Notes: generated by a model from the sequence alone, not told the origin. 64,000 nucleotides of DNA from Agrostemma githago (GCA_958450325.1 OY288247.1:62375701-62439700); one strand, 5' to 3'. Numbered from the stretch's first letter, positions 30,225 to 41,469 are shown. Translations and numbers: made by a program.

Positions 30225-32572
30225 ATGTCTCGCGTTCGCGCTTTCTCTTTTGGTCCACTGCCTGAGAGGACTGAGGGTAGAGACGGGAGTGGACGTGATC
30301 TAGCCTCCTCTTATGGGGTTGGGCCCAGGGAGGAGGATCGCCTTGAAAGGGGGGGAGGTGCTGAATCCCCCGAGCCCGCTCCCTTCGACGTTGTTGATTC
30401 TGACAACGAGGCACTGGATGTGGACCCCTCCAGGATTGCCGGCCCCCTCATTCCCAGGGAGAGAGGGAGAACTTATTATTTGGATAAGAAAAAAATACTT
30501 GATTCCTCTAAAAACCTACCCCGAAGCCAAGAATAGGGATTTGATTTTGGAAAGTAATGCTGCTGGGGAGATTGAGAAGTTTTATAATTTCGGGGAGGGG
30601 TATACAGTCATAGTTCCAGGGGAAAAGGACACAGTATGCTGCCCCCTGAAGGTTGTGTGGCTGTTTATCACAAAAGCTTGGAATTCGGCCTGCGATTCCC
30701 TCTTCACCCTTTCTTGGAGGAGACCTTCAGGAGAATGAATGTGGCTATAGCCCAACTGACTGCCACAGCCATTAGGTCCCTGATAGCCTATACCTGGACC
30801 TGTCTTTTTCACGGTGAGGGGCCTTATATTGATGCCCTTCGTTTTATGGTTGGGCTACAAATGGTATCTTCGTCAGGGGGAGATGGTTCCCCTGGGTACT
30901 GGTCCCTCCAGAGACAGAAGAAATATGCTCTAGTCTGGCCAGCTTTAAGTAGCCTGAAAGACTGGAAGAACAATTTCTTGTATGGACATAGTGCTTCCGG
31001 GTGGCGGATTCCTAGACACTTTAGGAATCATGTTCATACCCGCATGGAAACTCGCGAAGAGTACCATCCAGGCGTCGGGGGGAAAGCCCTGGAGGTAAAG
31101 CTGAGTGTGAAAGAAGAGATACTAGTCAAGAAGTTTAAGATTGTTGCGGATAAGTCTGGTGTTTTTGGCCCCGCTTTCTGGCTCCCCCACGCGGAGCTCA
31201 TAGCCACAGACGAATACTTGCTCCCATTGGGCCTGATCCCTAGCCTTGAAGGTAGTTCTAAGGGGCTTTTGCTGGCGCGATTTTTCTGAGACTTTTTATT
31301 TCTTTGCTTTTTAGCTGACTGCCCTTCTTTTTCTGCAGATTCCGCTTCTCGTCGTTGGACAAGGAAGCAGGTTAAGAGGTTAGGTTTGAGTGAGGAGTTT
31401 GTCATTGTTTCGAAGCGTCCTTCCCTCCCTTCAAATTTCAAGAAAGGGGAGAAAATTTAATGAGGCTCGTAAAGGATCTCGCTGCTGGCCGAAGGCTGCC
31501 TCTTCCCCCACGACTGCCGTCGGCAAAGTCGGCGACTCCTTCCCCCAGTATCCAGGATGGGGAGGCTGAAGTTACCTCAGGGGCCACTCCTTCCCCTGGA
31601 TGTAGGCAAGGTGACTCTCCAGCCGAGACTCGTGTTCCCCAGGGATCGCGTCCCGCGAACTCTGAGGGGACTGGGGAGAGCGTTCCCCTGGAGCTGAGAA
31701 GGAAAAGGGATAGGGAGCCCTCATGGACTACTCCTGTGGTGGACTTGGAGGCTGACGTTTGTACTCCTGAGGCAAAACGCCCTGCTCGTGATATTCTGAG
31801 CACCCTTTTTCAGGAGGAGAATACGGAGATTCACTATACTGCTGGCGACAGCGTAGACGTGTCGGGCCTGATCTCCGATTCTGGCGCCATTTTGGCCGAC
31901 CGTCTTACCAAGTCTATTACTTCAACTTCTCACCAAGTGATTCAGTATATCCAGCGTACCTCCAAAGTGTTGTTGGCATCTGCTGAGCTGGCGGCTCTTA
32001 GCCGCTTGAGCGACGAAGAGCTGACTGTCACGCCTGGGGCTCCCCCTCCTGACCGTCTGGCTATGGTGGAGAGGGACATAACTTTGATAAATAATTTGAG
32101 GGATAAGCTGGCGAAGAAGGAGGGCGAGCTAGAGGAGGCGAAGAATCAGGCAGGCCAGTGGAAGCATCAAGGAGAGAGAGTTGTGAGGGAAGCAGCCAAG
32201 TTTGAAGCTGAGCTGAAGGAGAGTCGCTTGGCGATGGAGCAGGCTACCCTTTCTCTGGCTGAGATGGAGCACCTAAAAAGGAAGACAGCTGATCTGGAGG
32301 AACGCCTGTCCAAAGGTGACTCAACCTTTGAGCAGGCCAAGAGTTAATGGAAGAAAGAAAAGGATGCCCTTGTGGAGGAGACCGATGCTGCGGTGGACGC
32401 AAGTTTTGTGAGTGGGGCCAACTCTTTCCTGGAGCTGGTGATGGAGGTGATTGGGGAGATGTTCCCTGTGTTTGATGAAGAGGCCTTCCGAAGTCTCTAC
32501 TCTGCTAAAAACGAGGCTCGGGCGGCCAAACCCCCTGAGGCGGGTGCCGGTCCAAGCCAGGATGCTTCATAA
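30225..32572 (+). pseudogene. Antisense ORF of Tat elements (putative gypsy type transposon family, coiled coil C-terminus)
   Basis: The stretch from 30636 (LPPEGCVAVYHKSLEFGLRF, PLHPFLEETFRRMNVAIAQL, KDWKNNFLYG) matches the family called putative gypsy type transposon (Pfam PF04195), the antisense ORF of Tat elements. The N-terminus from 30225 is in another frame (indels near 30515 and 30636). After a probable intron (31252-31338) the frame runs to about 31460, and from there on a Ser/Pro-rich linker leads into a long Glu/Lys coiled coil (about 32040-32350) and a C-terminal part ending at 32572. In-frame breaks occur near 31455 and 32347. The protein's role is unknown. The gene lies antisense to pol, with its own TATA box. 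Confidence 0.8.
31252..31338 (+). other. Probable 87-bp intron in the antisense ORF
   Basis: The GTAGTTC donor after CTTGAAG and the TTTTTCTGCAG acceptor fit plant splice sites. Removal joins ...LIPSLE to DSASRRWTRKQVKRLGLSEE and removes a stop at 31288. Confidence 0.6.
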
Positions 32573-32724
32573 TGTTTATCTTTTCTTGAAATAGCCCTGT
32601 TCTTTGTGCTGAGCCTTGCTATGACCAGCTGTTTGTAATATTTAGTTTTTCGGATCTTTGCCTTTGTCACTTTGTGAAAACTTTTTACTCTTCATGGATT
32701 TGTTATGGAATGCTTTTCCTTGTT

Positions 32725-33660
32725 TCGGTTTGCCCCAAGGTTGGGGGGAATTGCCCCCATTCCTTGTTAGCTGTGCGTAGCCTGGCCTGTCCCTGGCCTT
32801 TGCTCGGAGTCCAGGAGGCCTGCCCCCTGCCTGCCCAAAGGTGGGCAGGGAGGACTTTTGCGTTTTTTATACAAGGTTGGGGGAGTTGCCCCCAGTCCTT
32901 GTCATTTGTGCGCAGCCTGGCCTGTCTCTGGCCCCTGCTTGGAGTCTAGGGGGCCTGCCCACTGCCTGCCCAGAGTTAGGCAGAGAGAGCTTTTGCGTTT
33001 TTTATACAAGGTTGGGGGAATTGCCCCCAGTCCTTGTTAGTTGTGCGTAGCCTGGCCTGTCCCTGGCCCCTGCTTGGAGTCCAGGGGGCCTGCCCCCTGC
33101 CTGCCCAGAGGTAGGCAGGGAGGGTTTTTGCGTTTTTTATACAAGGTTGGGGGAATTGCCCCCAGTCCTTGTTAGCTGTGTGTAGCCTGTCCTGTCCCTG
33201 GCCCCTGCTTGGAGTCCAGGGGGCCTGCCCCCTGCCTGCCCAGAGGTAGGCATGGGGGACTGTTGCATTTTTTATACAAGGTTGGGGGAGTTGCCCACAG
33301 TCCTTGTTAGTTGTGCGTAGCCTGGCCTGTCCCTGGCCTCTGCTTGGAGTCCAGTGGGCCTGCCCCCTGCCTGCCCAGAGGTAGGCAGGGAGTGCTTTTT
33401 GCGTTTTTTATACAAGGTTGGGGGAGCTGCCCCCAGTCCTTGTCAGTTGTGCGTAGCCTGGCCTGTCCCTGGCCTCTGCTTGGAGTCCAGGGGGCCTGCC
33501 CCCTGCCTGCCCAGAGGTAGGTAGGGAGGGCTTTTGCGTTTTTTATACAAGGTTGGGGGAGCTGCCCCCAGTCCTTGTCAGTTCGGCGTGTGAGTCCTGC
33601 ACCCTTCCTGCCCAGAGGTAGGTAGAGGTTTTAGAATTTTTGTTTGGGGGTCCATTTTCC
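32725..33660. repeat. 135-bp tandem repeat, about 6.7 copies, between convergent Tat genes
   Basis: CGTTTTTTATACAAGGTTGG or a close variant recurs at 32861, 32996, 33131, 33266, 33402 and 33537, a spacing of 135-136. Each unit has a short hairpin (TGGGGG, loop, CCCCCA) and a CCTGCC-rich part. It lies between the end of the plus-strand antisense ORF (32572) and the end of minus-strand integrase (33871). Confidence 0.93.
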
Positions 33661-33870
33661 TCGGTTTTGGCAACAGGGGGGCCTCCCCCTATTGCCCCCT
33701 GCTCGTTTGTGTGTGAGAGCGCAAGCTTAAACAGACAACGAGTATGAATCTTTGAGTGTTATATATAAAAACTTTGTTAAAACATAAGAGTGGTCGGAGC
33801 CGTCGACATTCCATTCTGATCGTTCTCCGCCAGTACTTTTTCCTAAAGACGAGATTTTCCTAAGACTCGG

Positions 33871-34803
33871 TTAAACATAGTATCTTTTCTGGGTGTCGGC
33901 GTTCCAATGTGCGCTCAGCTCTTGGCCTTCTGGGTTGGCGATTTTGTATGTGCCTGTTCCCAAAATCTGGGTCACCTGGTACGGGCCTTCCCAGTTGGCA
34001 CTTAGTTTGCCATGCTCCCAAGATTTTCCTACAGCCTGTGTCTTCCTTAGCACTAGGTCGCCTATCTGGAACCTTCTCTCATGTACCCTTTTGTTGTATG
34101 CCTTTCTCATCCTTTGCTGATAGGCGGCTATGTTGATGCTGGCCTCCTCCCTGACCTCATGAACCAGGTCTAGGGCCTCGGCCATTGTTGCATCGTTGTC
34201 AGCTTTGTTGTACTGCTGAGACCGTGGGGTAGGAATTCGCACTTCGATGGGTAGTAAAGCTTCTGCTCCATACACCAGGCCAAATGGCGTCTGACCTGTT
34301 GATTCTTTTCTGGTGGTCCTTATTGACCAGAGTATACTTGGTAGCTCGTCTGCCCATCTTCCTTTGAGATCATCCACCATCTTTTTGAGCCCATTTAGGA
34401 TCTGCTTGTTGGCGGCCTCGGCCTGCCCATTGGTTTGTGGGTGGCAGACGGCAGAATAGGAGACGATTATTCCATGCCCTTCTAGCCAGGCTCTTATGGG
34501 GTCATTATCAAACTGCCTCCCATGATCAAACACTAGCATTTTTGGCAGGTCGAATCTGGTTATGATGTTTCTCCAGATGACCTTCCTGACTGCCGGCTCG
34601 GTGATGTTTGGGATTGCTTCGGCTTCAACCCACTTTGTGAAGTAGTCAATCCCCACGATCAGAAACTTTCGTCCCCCTGTGGCTGTAGCAAAGGGACCCA
34701 GTATGTCCGTCCCCCATTGAGCGAAAGAAATGGGAGATAAAATTGGCCTGAGTTCTTGGGCTGGGGATGAATTGATGGAGCGAAGAGTTGGCATTTTATG
34801 CAT
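33871..34803 (-). pseudogene. pol: Tat integrase
   Basis: The catalytic core shows D33 (WGTDILGPF), D93 (VFDHGRQFDN) and E129 (HPQTNGQAEAANKQ), the D,D-35-E triad of retroviral-type integrases. A C-terminal region (FQIGDLVLRKTQAVGK, GPYQVTQILGTGTYKI) follows, ending RYYV. The enzyme inserts element DNA into the host chromosome. The zinc-binding N-terminus (GICGHHIGGRSLAHK, CIKC) is in the overlapping upstream frame, so a single frameshift near 34745-34765 separates the two. The usual DNG of the second motif reads DHG here. Confidence 0.88.
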
Positions 34804-35780
34804 TTTCGAGTTAGGCTCCTTGCATCTGCTAACATGGTAGGCCAGTAGTAGCCTGCCCTTAGAGCTTTGTGGGCTAACGATCTTCCTCCAATGTGATGCC
34901 CGCAGATCCCTGAGTGGATGTCATCCAAAACTTCCGCGGCCTGCTCTGCCCTCAGGCATCTGAGCAGGGGGAAAGTGAAAGATTTCTTGTATAGCTCTTC
35001 ATCAATTATTACGAACCATGCTGCTTTGGTCTGTACCTTCTTTTTTTGCACTGGATCAGATGGTAGGGTGTCGTATTTTTTGAACTGAATGAGGGGGGTC
35101 GTCCAGTTTTCCTGCTCCTCTTCGACAATGTTGACTGTCTGATAGGTAGCAGTGGATTTCTCCTGCACAACTTCTATCCAAACTGACCTCCTTATGTCTT
35201 GCAGGCTGGAGCTGGCCAGCTTTGACAGGGCGTCGGCCCGATTATTCTGTGATCTGGGTATTTGCCTAACTTCGTAGGATTTTAGGTTTGACAGTCTTTG
35301 CTTCACTTTTTCTAAGTAGGCGGCCATGGCTTGATCCCTAGCTTCATACTCCCCGTTGATTTGATTGGCAATGAGCTGGGAGTCAGTCGCTAGTATGATC
35401 CGCTCTGCTCCTGCTGCCTTGGCTAGGTTTATTCCTGCAAGTATGGCCTCATACTCCGCCTCGTTGTTTGATGCGGGGAAGGTGAATCTGAGCGCATGCT
35501 CAAAGTCCACTCCTTCAGGGCTGGTCAGTACGACACCTGCCCCTGCACCATTGGCCGTTGAGGACCCGTCGGTGTATACTATCCATTCTTCGGCGGGGGG
35601 TTCCTCTTCCCCTGAATGAGAACATTCAGCCAGGAAGTCTTCCAGGGCCTGTGCCTTGATGGCTGTCCTGGGTTGGTATGATATCCCTAGTCCGCTTAAC
35701 TCAATCGCCCATTTTAGCAACCTCCCTGATTTTTCAAATTTTTCCAATATCTTTTCTAGCGGTTGGTCGGTGAGGACCAC
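34659..35780 (-). pseudogene. pol: Tat RNase H (second, Tat-specific) and integrase zinc-binding domain
   Basis: Residues D71 (VYTDGSS), E107 (NNEAEYEA), D133 (LATDSQ) and a final NRADALSKLA form the RNase H catalytic set. This well-kept domain is the additional RNase H characteristic of Tat elements and follows the remains of the ordinary one. Further on, GICGHHIGGRSLAHKAL and CIKC form the HHCC zinc site of integrase. It is in the same frame as the upstream RT ORF, from which only a TAG at 35907-35909 separates it. The last 40 residues after CIKCQ are out of frame. Confidence 0.88.
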
Positions 35781-35906
35781 AACAGGGTGTGCGTCGAAGT
35801 AGGGCCTGAGTTTTCTGGCTGCTATGACGACTGCGTAGGCGGCTTTTTCTACCAGAGGATAGTTCCTCTCAGCTGCCCCCAGGGCGTGACTTACAAAGTA
35901 GATGGG

Positions 35907-37778
35907 CTACTGTGAGCCTGCTTCTTCTTTCAGTATGACTGCACTCACCGTTGAGTTGGTGACAGCAATGTATAGGTATAGTTTTTCTCCGGCCACTGGT
36001 CTCGCCAAGGTAGGGAGCTTTTTTAGATGTTCCTTCAATTGTTCGAAAGCTTTCTTTTGCTCATCCTCCGATTTGAATTGTTTATTGCCTTTCAATACTT
36101 TGAAGAAAGGGGTTGATTTGTCTGCTGATCTGGCGATGAAGCGAGCCGGGGCAGCCATCCTGCTTGTGATCCTTTGAATGTCTCTTATGGTCTTAGGCTT
36201 TGGGAGGTCCAGGACCGCCTGAATCTTCTCGGGATTGGCGTCTATCCCCCTGGAGCTGACTAAGAATCCTAAGAATTTGCCAGATCGGACTCCGAATGTG
36301 CACTTTTTCAGATTCAACTTCATTTTGTACGAGCGCAGGGATGAAAACGTTTCCTGCAGGTCCGCCAGGTGCTCCCTGTCTCCTTTGCTTTTTACGATAG
36401 CGTCGTCGACATAGGCTTTCAAGTTTCTCCCCTTTTGATTTTCAAAGACCCTGTCCACCAATCGCTGATAGGTAGCGCCTGCATTCTTCAGTCCAAATGG
36501 CATCATTTTATACATGTACGTTCCATGGCTGGTTATGAAGGCACACTTCTCCCTGTCAGGCTGCCAGAGGCACACTTGATGGTACCCTGAGAACGCATCC
36601 AGAAAACTTAGCGTGGTATATCCACTAGTGGCATCCACCAGTTGGTCTATCCTGGGCAGGGGGTAGCAGTCCTTTGGGCAGGCTTTGTTAAGATTTGTGA
36701 AGTCCACGCACATTCTCCATGCGCCTGATGACTTCTTCACCATCACAACGTTCGCCAACCACTCAGGGTAATCACAGACTTCAATGAAACCTGCTTTCAA
36801 GAGTTTTTCTATCTCCTCTTTTATCGCCGCGTCTTTTTCTACGGACATATTTCTTTTCTTCTGCTTTACAGGGCGGGCCTCCGGGTTAACGTTCAGCTTG
36901 TGAACAATAAAAGTCGGGTCGACCCCTGGCATCTCATCTGCAGAGTAAGCAAATACGTCCCTGTTTTCTCTCAAGACTGCAATCAACTCTTTCTGGTAGG
37001 ACTCCTCCAGGTCGGCCCCTATGAGGACCTGCCTCCCTGGTTCTAAGTCTACCAACATGCTTTCCCCTTCAGGCTCCAGGTGGGCTTCTTTTTGCTGAGC
37101 AGCCGGGATTTCACCCTCCCTGCTGGGGGAACCTTCGGCTTTTCGTTTTCCCTTTTTTTCTGTTTCATGGGCTTGCAGGGCCACGGAATAGCAATGTCTG
37201 GCTGACTCCTGATCCCCGTGAACCTTTCCTTCCATGCCAAAGTCAGTCACATAGGCTATGGTGAGGGCCCTGATTGATACGGCGGCTTCGATTTCGTCCA
37301 GGGTGGCCCGCCCTATCAGGGCGTTGTATGCAGACTTGGCATCCACCACAACAAATGATGCCCTGACATTCCTGGCAGAGGCCCCTTCCCCGAACGTTAC
37401 CGGTAAGTCGATAATCCCCATAGGAAGTACACCTGCCCCACTGAACCCATACAAAGATCCAGGGGCTGGCTTAAGATGTCTTTTTTCTAAGTTCATTCTT
37501 TCAAAGGCGTCCTTGTACAAGAGGTTTGTGTAGGCGCCAGTGTCCACCATGCACCTCTTGACAATGTGATTGCTAATCTCAAGAGTTAGGACCAAAGGAT
37601 CACTGTGTGGGTATATTACTCTCCCTGCGTCCTCAGGGGTGATGCTCAGGGTCGTGCCCCTCGGGCTTCCTGCCTTTTCGGCGTAGCAAATCTGGTTTCG
37701 TAATTCGCGGATCTGCCTTTTCTGCCTTCGTCTGCTTGTCCGTCCCTCTGCATCCCCAGACACTACATGAATTATCAT
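35907..37778 (-). pseudogene. pol: Tat protease and reverse transcriptase
   Basis: Aspartic protease motif DTGA lies at residues 79-82 (MVDTGAYTNLLYKDAF). The RT has motifs FLDAFSGYHQV (392-402), MMPFGLKNAGATYQRLVDR (from 425) and the catalytic YVDD at 456-459. The protease cleaves the polyprotein and the RT copies element RNA. The frame ends at TAG 35907-35909, after which the same frame continues (PIYFVSHALGAAERNYP), so the stop is a point mutation. The ATG given is internal: the polyprotein continues upstream from gag. Confidence 0.92.
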
Positions 37779-38111
37779 GCGATTTTGGGCTGAACCTTCA
37801 GGCTTCTTCGCTGCCTACTTCTGGGATTTGTTCCTTGCTGCATAGTTACTTAGCCAGCCGTTTCTTATGAGTTTTTCTATCTCGTCTTTTAAGTGTCGGC
37901 ATTCTTCAGTGGTGTGGCCTATGCAATCATGGAACGTGCAGAATTTTTTAGGGTCCCCCTTTGGGCTGCGCGGCTTATTTGGGCGATTTCATTTTGCTGT
38001 CTCCTTCTCCAGTTCAAAGATTTCTGCCCTCTGCCTGTTGAGGGCCGTGTAGCTGTCAAATCTTGGCTGGTAGGCTGTGTGCTCTTTCTTGGGGGTATCC
38101 CCCTCCTCTTT
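37779..38111 (-). pseudogene. gag: Tat gag C-terminus and gag-pol link
   Basis: The minus strand reads KFCTFHDCIGHTTEECRHLK followed by DEIEKLIRNGWLSNY, the CxxH-type knuckle and charged segment that ends gag in Tat elements. A stop near 38110 and another near 37817 divide it from gag and from protease. Confidence 0.75.
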
Positions 38112-39596
38112 CTACTTGTCTGGCTCGTTCCTGCCTCGTCCACCCTGCGATCCCCCGTGCGGCCTTGCTTGGCCTGCAGGGGTGTCCGGCAGGCTGTGAA
38201 ACTCTTCCTGCAGAATAAACCCTTCAGCAATTTTTCTGGCTTTTGCCAAGGTTTCAGGCTGGGCCCTGATCATCTGGTTTTTCATCTCCCCTGGGAGTAG
38301 GGAGATTGTCAGGGCGTAGGCAGCAGTTGAATCATCAATCTTCCTGACTTGTTGGTAGGACAAGTCGAATCTCTTTAGGTACTCCCTGACGCTCTCGCCC
38401 TTGTTCTGCTTCAGGGTCATAAGATCAAAACGAGTGAGTCGTCTCCTCTTGTTCCCTGCGTATTGTTCAAGGAATGCCTCGGCTAACTCTATAAAGAAAC
38501 TGATTGACCCCTGGCGAAGGTCCCTGAACCATCCCAGTGCAAGCCCTACAAGGGTGGTTGGGAAGATTTTGCACCAGATCGCATCATCCACATCAGACAT
38601 GCCCATGTGACTTTCAAATGCCGCCAGATGGTCATCTGGATCTGCAGTCCCGTCAAACTTGACTGTGGGCATTTTGATCTCTGGGATGGGGTACTCTTGT
38701 ACGTCAGGATGGAGAGGGGTCTTCGTGGGCCTGCCTACCACCCGTGACCTGCTTTCCCCAGACTGATTACCGTGAACATCCCATGGTCTAGGGGCCGGTT
38801 TCCTCGTACTGGGGGAGCGGTGCTTCGGTGGTTGTCTGCTGGTCGCCTCGTCCTCTGTGTCAAGGGAGGGTTGCCTGGACCGCTTTCTCCGGGATTGACC
38901 GATGTTGTCATCCTGGTGATACCTTGACTCGAGCGGCTGCCCCCGGTTAAGCCTAGAGTGCAGGCTTTGGGACAGGTCTGGAGCTGTTTGTCCTTTTGCT
39001 GCCGGTGTTAACCTGGAAAAGACTCCGCCCTGCCTTTCTTCCAGGCGTTTAGACGCAGGCTCCCTGTGCCTCATTCGATCCTGCAGTCCCTGGGACAGGC
39101 CCCTTTTCTCTCGGGACGTGGACTCCGTAGTGTGTATAGAGAATGTCTGTTGCTGAGCAGGCGGTTCCTGGCTGCCTACTGTGATACGCCTCTCCGCCTG
39201 TGCGTACACTTGAGCTGTTCTCCTCGCCTTTCTCTGGGCGTTTCTGGCGGCGGTTCGCTTCGTACCTCCAGCCCCCTCTCTGCTTACTGAGCGGGTCTGT
39301 CTGGGGGTCGTTGCGACCCTGCCTACAAGGTCTTCAGGAGTTAACTCCTGGTTGAGCATTGCGGAGAAGAAAGCAGTTGTCTGGACCATCTGAGCTGGGG
39401 TTAGGTTCAGGGTGTGACCTGGATGTGCCCCCTGCCCTGGTGCCACAGCTGTATTTGGTATGCCCAGGAGACTGGCTCCCCCCACTCTCAGAATCGTGGC
39501 GGCAGGAGCTCTCTCAGGCTGCGGCATGCCGTATAGGGGAGTCACCGGTGGGACCGTCAGACCTACCCCTACACTAGTATCCACAATCTCAGGCAT
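38112..39596 (-). CDS. gag: Tat gag (capsid) protein
   Basis: The 494-codon frame has an ATG at 39596, about 100 bases from the 5' LTR and just downstream of the PBS. The first half is low-complexity and rich in Arg, Gln and Ser. A retrotransposon gag domain follows at about residues 310-450 (ALGWFRDLRQGSISFFIELA, FDLMTLKQNKGESVREYLKR). It would assemble the particle that packages element RNA. The frame stops at 38112, but homologous sequence continues to 37779, so the natural protein is longer and this copy is truncated by a stop. Confidence 0.85.
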   Translation of the reverse strand: MPEIVDTSVGVGLTVPPVTPLYGMPQPERAPAATILRVGGASLLGIPNTAVAPGQGAHPGHTLNLTPAQMVQTTAFFSAMLNQELTPEDLVGRVATTPRQTRSVSREGAGGTKRTAARNAQRKARRTAQVYAQAERRITVGSQEPPAQQQTFSIHTTESTSREKRGLSQGLQDRMRHREPASKRLEERQGGVFSRLTPAAKGQTAPDLSQSLHSRLNRGQPLESRYHQDDNIGQSRRKRSRQPSLDTEDEATSRQPPKHRSPSTRKPAPRPWDVHGNQSGESRSRVVGRPTKTPLHPDVQEYPIPEIKMPTVKFDGTADPDDHLAAFESHMGMSDVDDAIWCKIFPTTLVGLALGWFRDLRQGSISFFIELAEAFLEQYAGNKRRRLTRFDLMTLKQNKGESVREYLKRFDLSYQQVRKIDDSTAAYALTISLLPGEMKNQMIRAQPETLAKARKIAEGFILQEEFHSLPDTPAGQARPHGGSQGGRGRNEPDK

Positions 39597-39681
39597 GATT
39601 GCTTCAATGGGTTAGTTTTTGTATTTGGGAATGGTTGATTTTTTGTGGGTAATTCGTGGATACAACCAGATCTTCCCCACA

Positions 39682-39691
39682 AACGGCGCCA
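39682..39691 (-). promoter_or_regulatory. Primer-binding site of the Tat element (tRNA-Asp type)
   Basis: TGGCGCCGTT on the minus strand lies three bases after the 5' LTR end. It complements the AACGGCGCCA 3' end of plant tRNA-Asp. Confidence 0.85.
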
Positions 39692-39694
39692 AAT

Positions 39695-40375
39695 TGTTCC
39701 GGTACTGGAATCAATTAACCCGATTCGGAATTTGGGTTCGCATTGTTCGATGTTGCTTCGAATAACAGTCAGTCGATCCTGCCAACCTCTCCTTCCTCCT
39801 CCTCCACTAGTCGGACCTTCCCGGCGGAATGGGCCTGCTCCCTGCACACAGAACGCACAGGGCCTCGGAGGTTGTCCGAGGAAACCCTCTCCGATGCCTA
39901 AGTCAGTCCGTGAATGCCTTAAGGAACCTAGCTCGTGAGGAACTAGGTGGCGTTTTTAGAGTAGAAGTCTAGAGAGAGAAAATCCCACCCCCTTCTTGTG
40001 GGAAATGGGAGAGTATTTATACCTTCCCACAAGAGAGGGAAGTAGGAGGATGGGTGGATGAGGAGGTGACAAGTGGCTTCACCTTATCCACCCATTCTCA
40101 TTTACCTTAGGTGAAATGACGAGGAGGTCCCTTGGTGATCCCTGCACTGCCTGCGGAGATTTCCCCAGAGGGCAGGCGGGTAGGGGTTGTGAAGGCTGGG
40201 TTTGAGCAGACCGCGTCGCCCTGCTGGGCAGGTGGTCATCTGAAGTCCCCAGTGGGTTCTCTTTTTAGTGACTTTGCTCTAATTGTCTGCCGAGTCAGTT
40301 CCCGGGGATCCTCGGGTGGAGCCTTCCGGGGGCCTGCTTAGCAGGCGGTCCAAAGCAGGCTGCCGACCCTCATTA
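39695..40375 (-). mobile_element. 5' LTR of the Tat element
   Basis: It is the same length (681 bp) as the left LTR. The start on the minus strand reads TAATGAGG instead of TGATGAGG. The TATA box lies at 40014-40021 within an inverted repeat (39995-40004 and 40024-40033). Confidence 0.92.
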
Positions 40376-40380
40376 CCTTG

Positions 40381-41469
40381 TAAGCAAGTAAATTAACAGT
40401 TTTATCTTTTTTACTCGTTAAACTTCGTTAACCACGCAAGTTTAATCCTAACTAAATTAGATCGACTCAACCATGTAAACACGTATCAAGTCAATAAATT
40501 TAATCGCGTTAAGAACACCAATCAATTGAATTATATAGAACCAGAAAGCTGCAATTAAATATAACTCAATTATCATACAAAATTCTAGTAGTTAAATTAG
40601 ACCAGTAAGCTGCAACCTAATTTAAAATACTATTAATTTAACAATCGACTCATGTAAATAATCTAGGTGATCAGGCTAAATTAATAAACATGAAAACAAC
40701 AGTCAAATTGTGAATTTCATAAGAATATCAAAGTACTAATTAAACGTTAAAATAATAACATAATCTCATAACTCATTGACAATAATCGATACATTACATG
40801 TTCGAATAACTGAAAGATTAAACTAAATAACTAACTAAACGATAAATAAACTAAATAAGATAGATAGATAGATACAACCGTTAGATAATTTAGGAGTTGA
40901 ATTGATCGCGTCCCGCATTAAAATCCGGTTGAATTTGCACCGACCTTGCCGTGAAGGCCAAGGCCTTCGCCCCATTACGTACTCCTTTATGTATGTGTTT
41001 TGTGTCTCCTTCTTCCTCTGCCTCAGCCCTAATGCCTTCTTTTATAGTGTTGAATTTGGTCTTATTGAGTTTGTTTCTTTCCTTAATTAATTGATCCTGC
41101 TCTTCCAATTCAACAACTTCTTCTTTTCTTTTTACACCCGATTTTCTTTCCTTATTTTTCCATAATGGGCTGATGGTTTCAAACTTGATTTCGACCCCGT
41201 TAGATGATGGAATTAGACCTGTAAACATACATACGATTTTAGTAGTCTTTTACATGTATACATTTTAAATAATTAAAATATATATTAAATACCCAATTTA
41301 GCACCAAGAATAATATAAGGCCGATAGTATATCAAGTTACTAAAGTTATAACGTTTAGCTCAAATAATACAAAGACGACATAAAAAATATAATATTAAAA
41401 ATACGATTAACTAATTCCCCCACACTTAACAAATATTTTATAAATATACGCATAAATATCGACTTAACA
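40381..41469 (-). mobile_element. LTR A, right part, of the three-LTR element
   Basis: It continues LTR A after the Tat insertion. It ends ATCGACTTAACA, next to the PPT. It carries a second copy of the PPT-like AATTCCCCCACACTTA at 41413-41428, about 57 bases before the true one at 41470. A (GATA)n microsatellite lies near 40856, as in the other two LTRs. Confidence 0.9.
40890..41228 (-). CDS. 112-codon ORF in LTR A of unknown function
   Basis: A frame of equal length is open at the same place in LTRs B and C. It is Lys/Glu-rich in the middle (KEEVVELEEQDQLIKERNK) and ends IQPDFNAGRDQFNS. The three translations differ at about 20 sites, many of them charge changes, so selection is not evident. 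No family is recognised. Confidence 0.3.
   Translation of the reverse strand: MFTGLIPSSNGVEIKFETISPLWKNKERKSGVKRKEEVVELEEQDQLIKERNKLNKTKFNTIKEGIRAEAEEEGDTKHIHKGVRNGAKALAFTARSVQIQPDFNAGRDQFNS

Larger units (their letters stand above)
28072..40375 (-). mobile_element. Tat-lineage Ty3/gypsy retrotransposon, near complete
   Basis: Two 681-bp LTRs (28072-28752 and 39695-40375) differ at about 22 positions by eye. The TSD CCTTG is present at 28067-28071 and 40376-40380. Minus-strand genes run gag (39596) to integrase (33871), with a second RNase H domain as expected for Tat. Two plus-strand gene-like units lie between integrase and the 3' LTR, the place of the antisense ORFs known in Tat elements, and meet pol at a 135-bp tandem repeat. 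Single stops and frameshifts make this copy inactive, but the LTR similarity suggests a fairly recent insertion. Confidence 0.95.

Noticed and set aside
32674..33520. Overlapping plus-strand ORFs with repeated Cys/Leu/Pro
   Set aside because: They are translations of the 135-bp tandem repeat. All frames stay open because the unit length is a multiple of 3.
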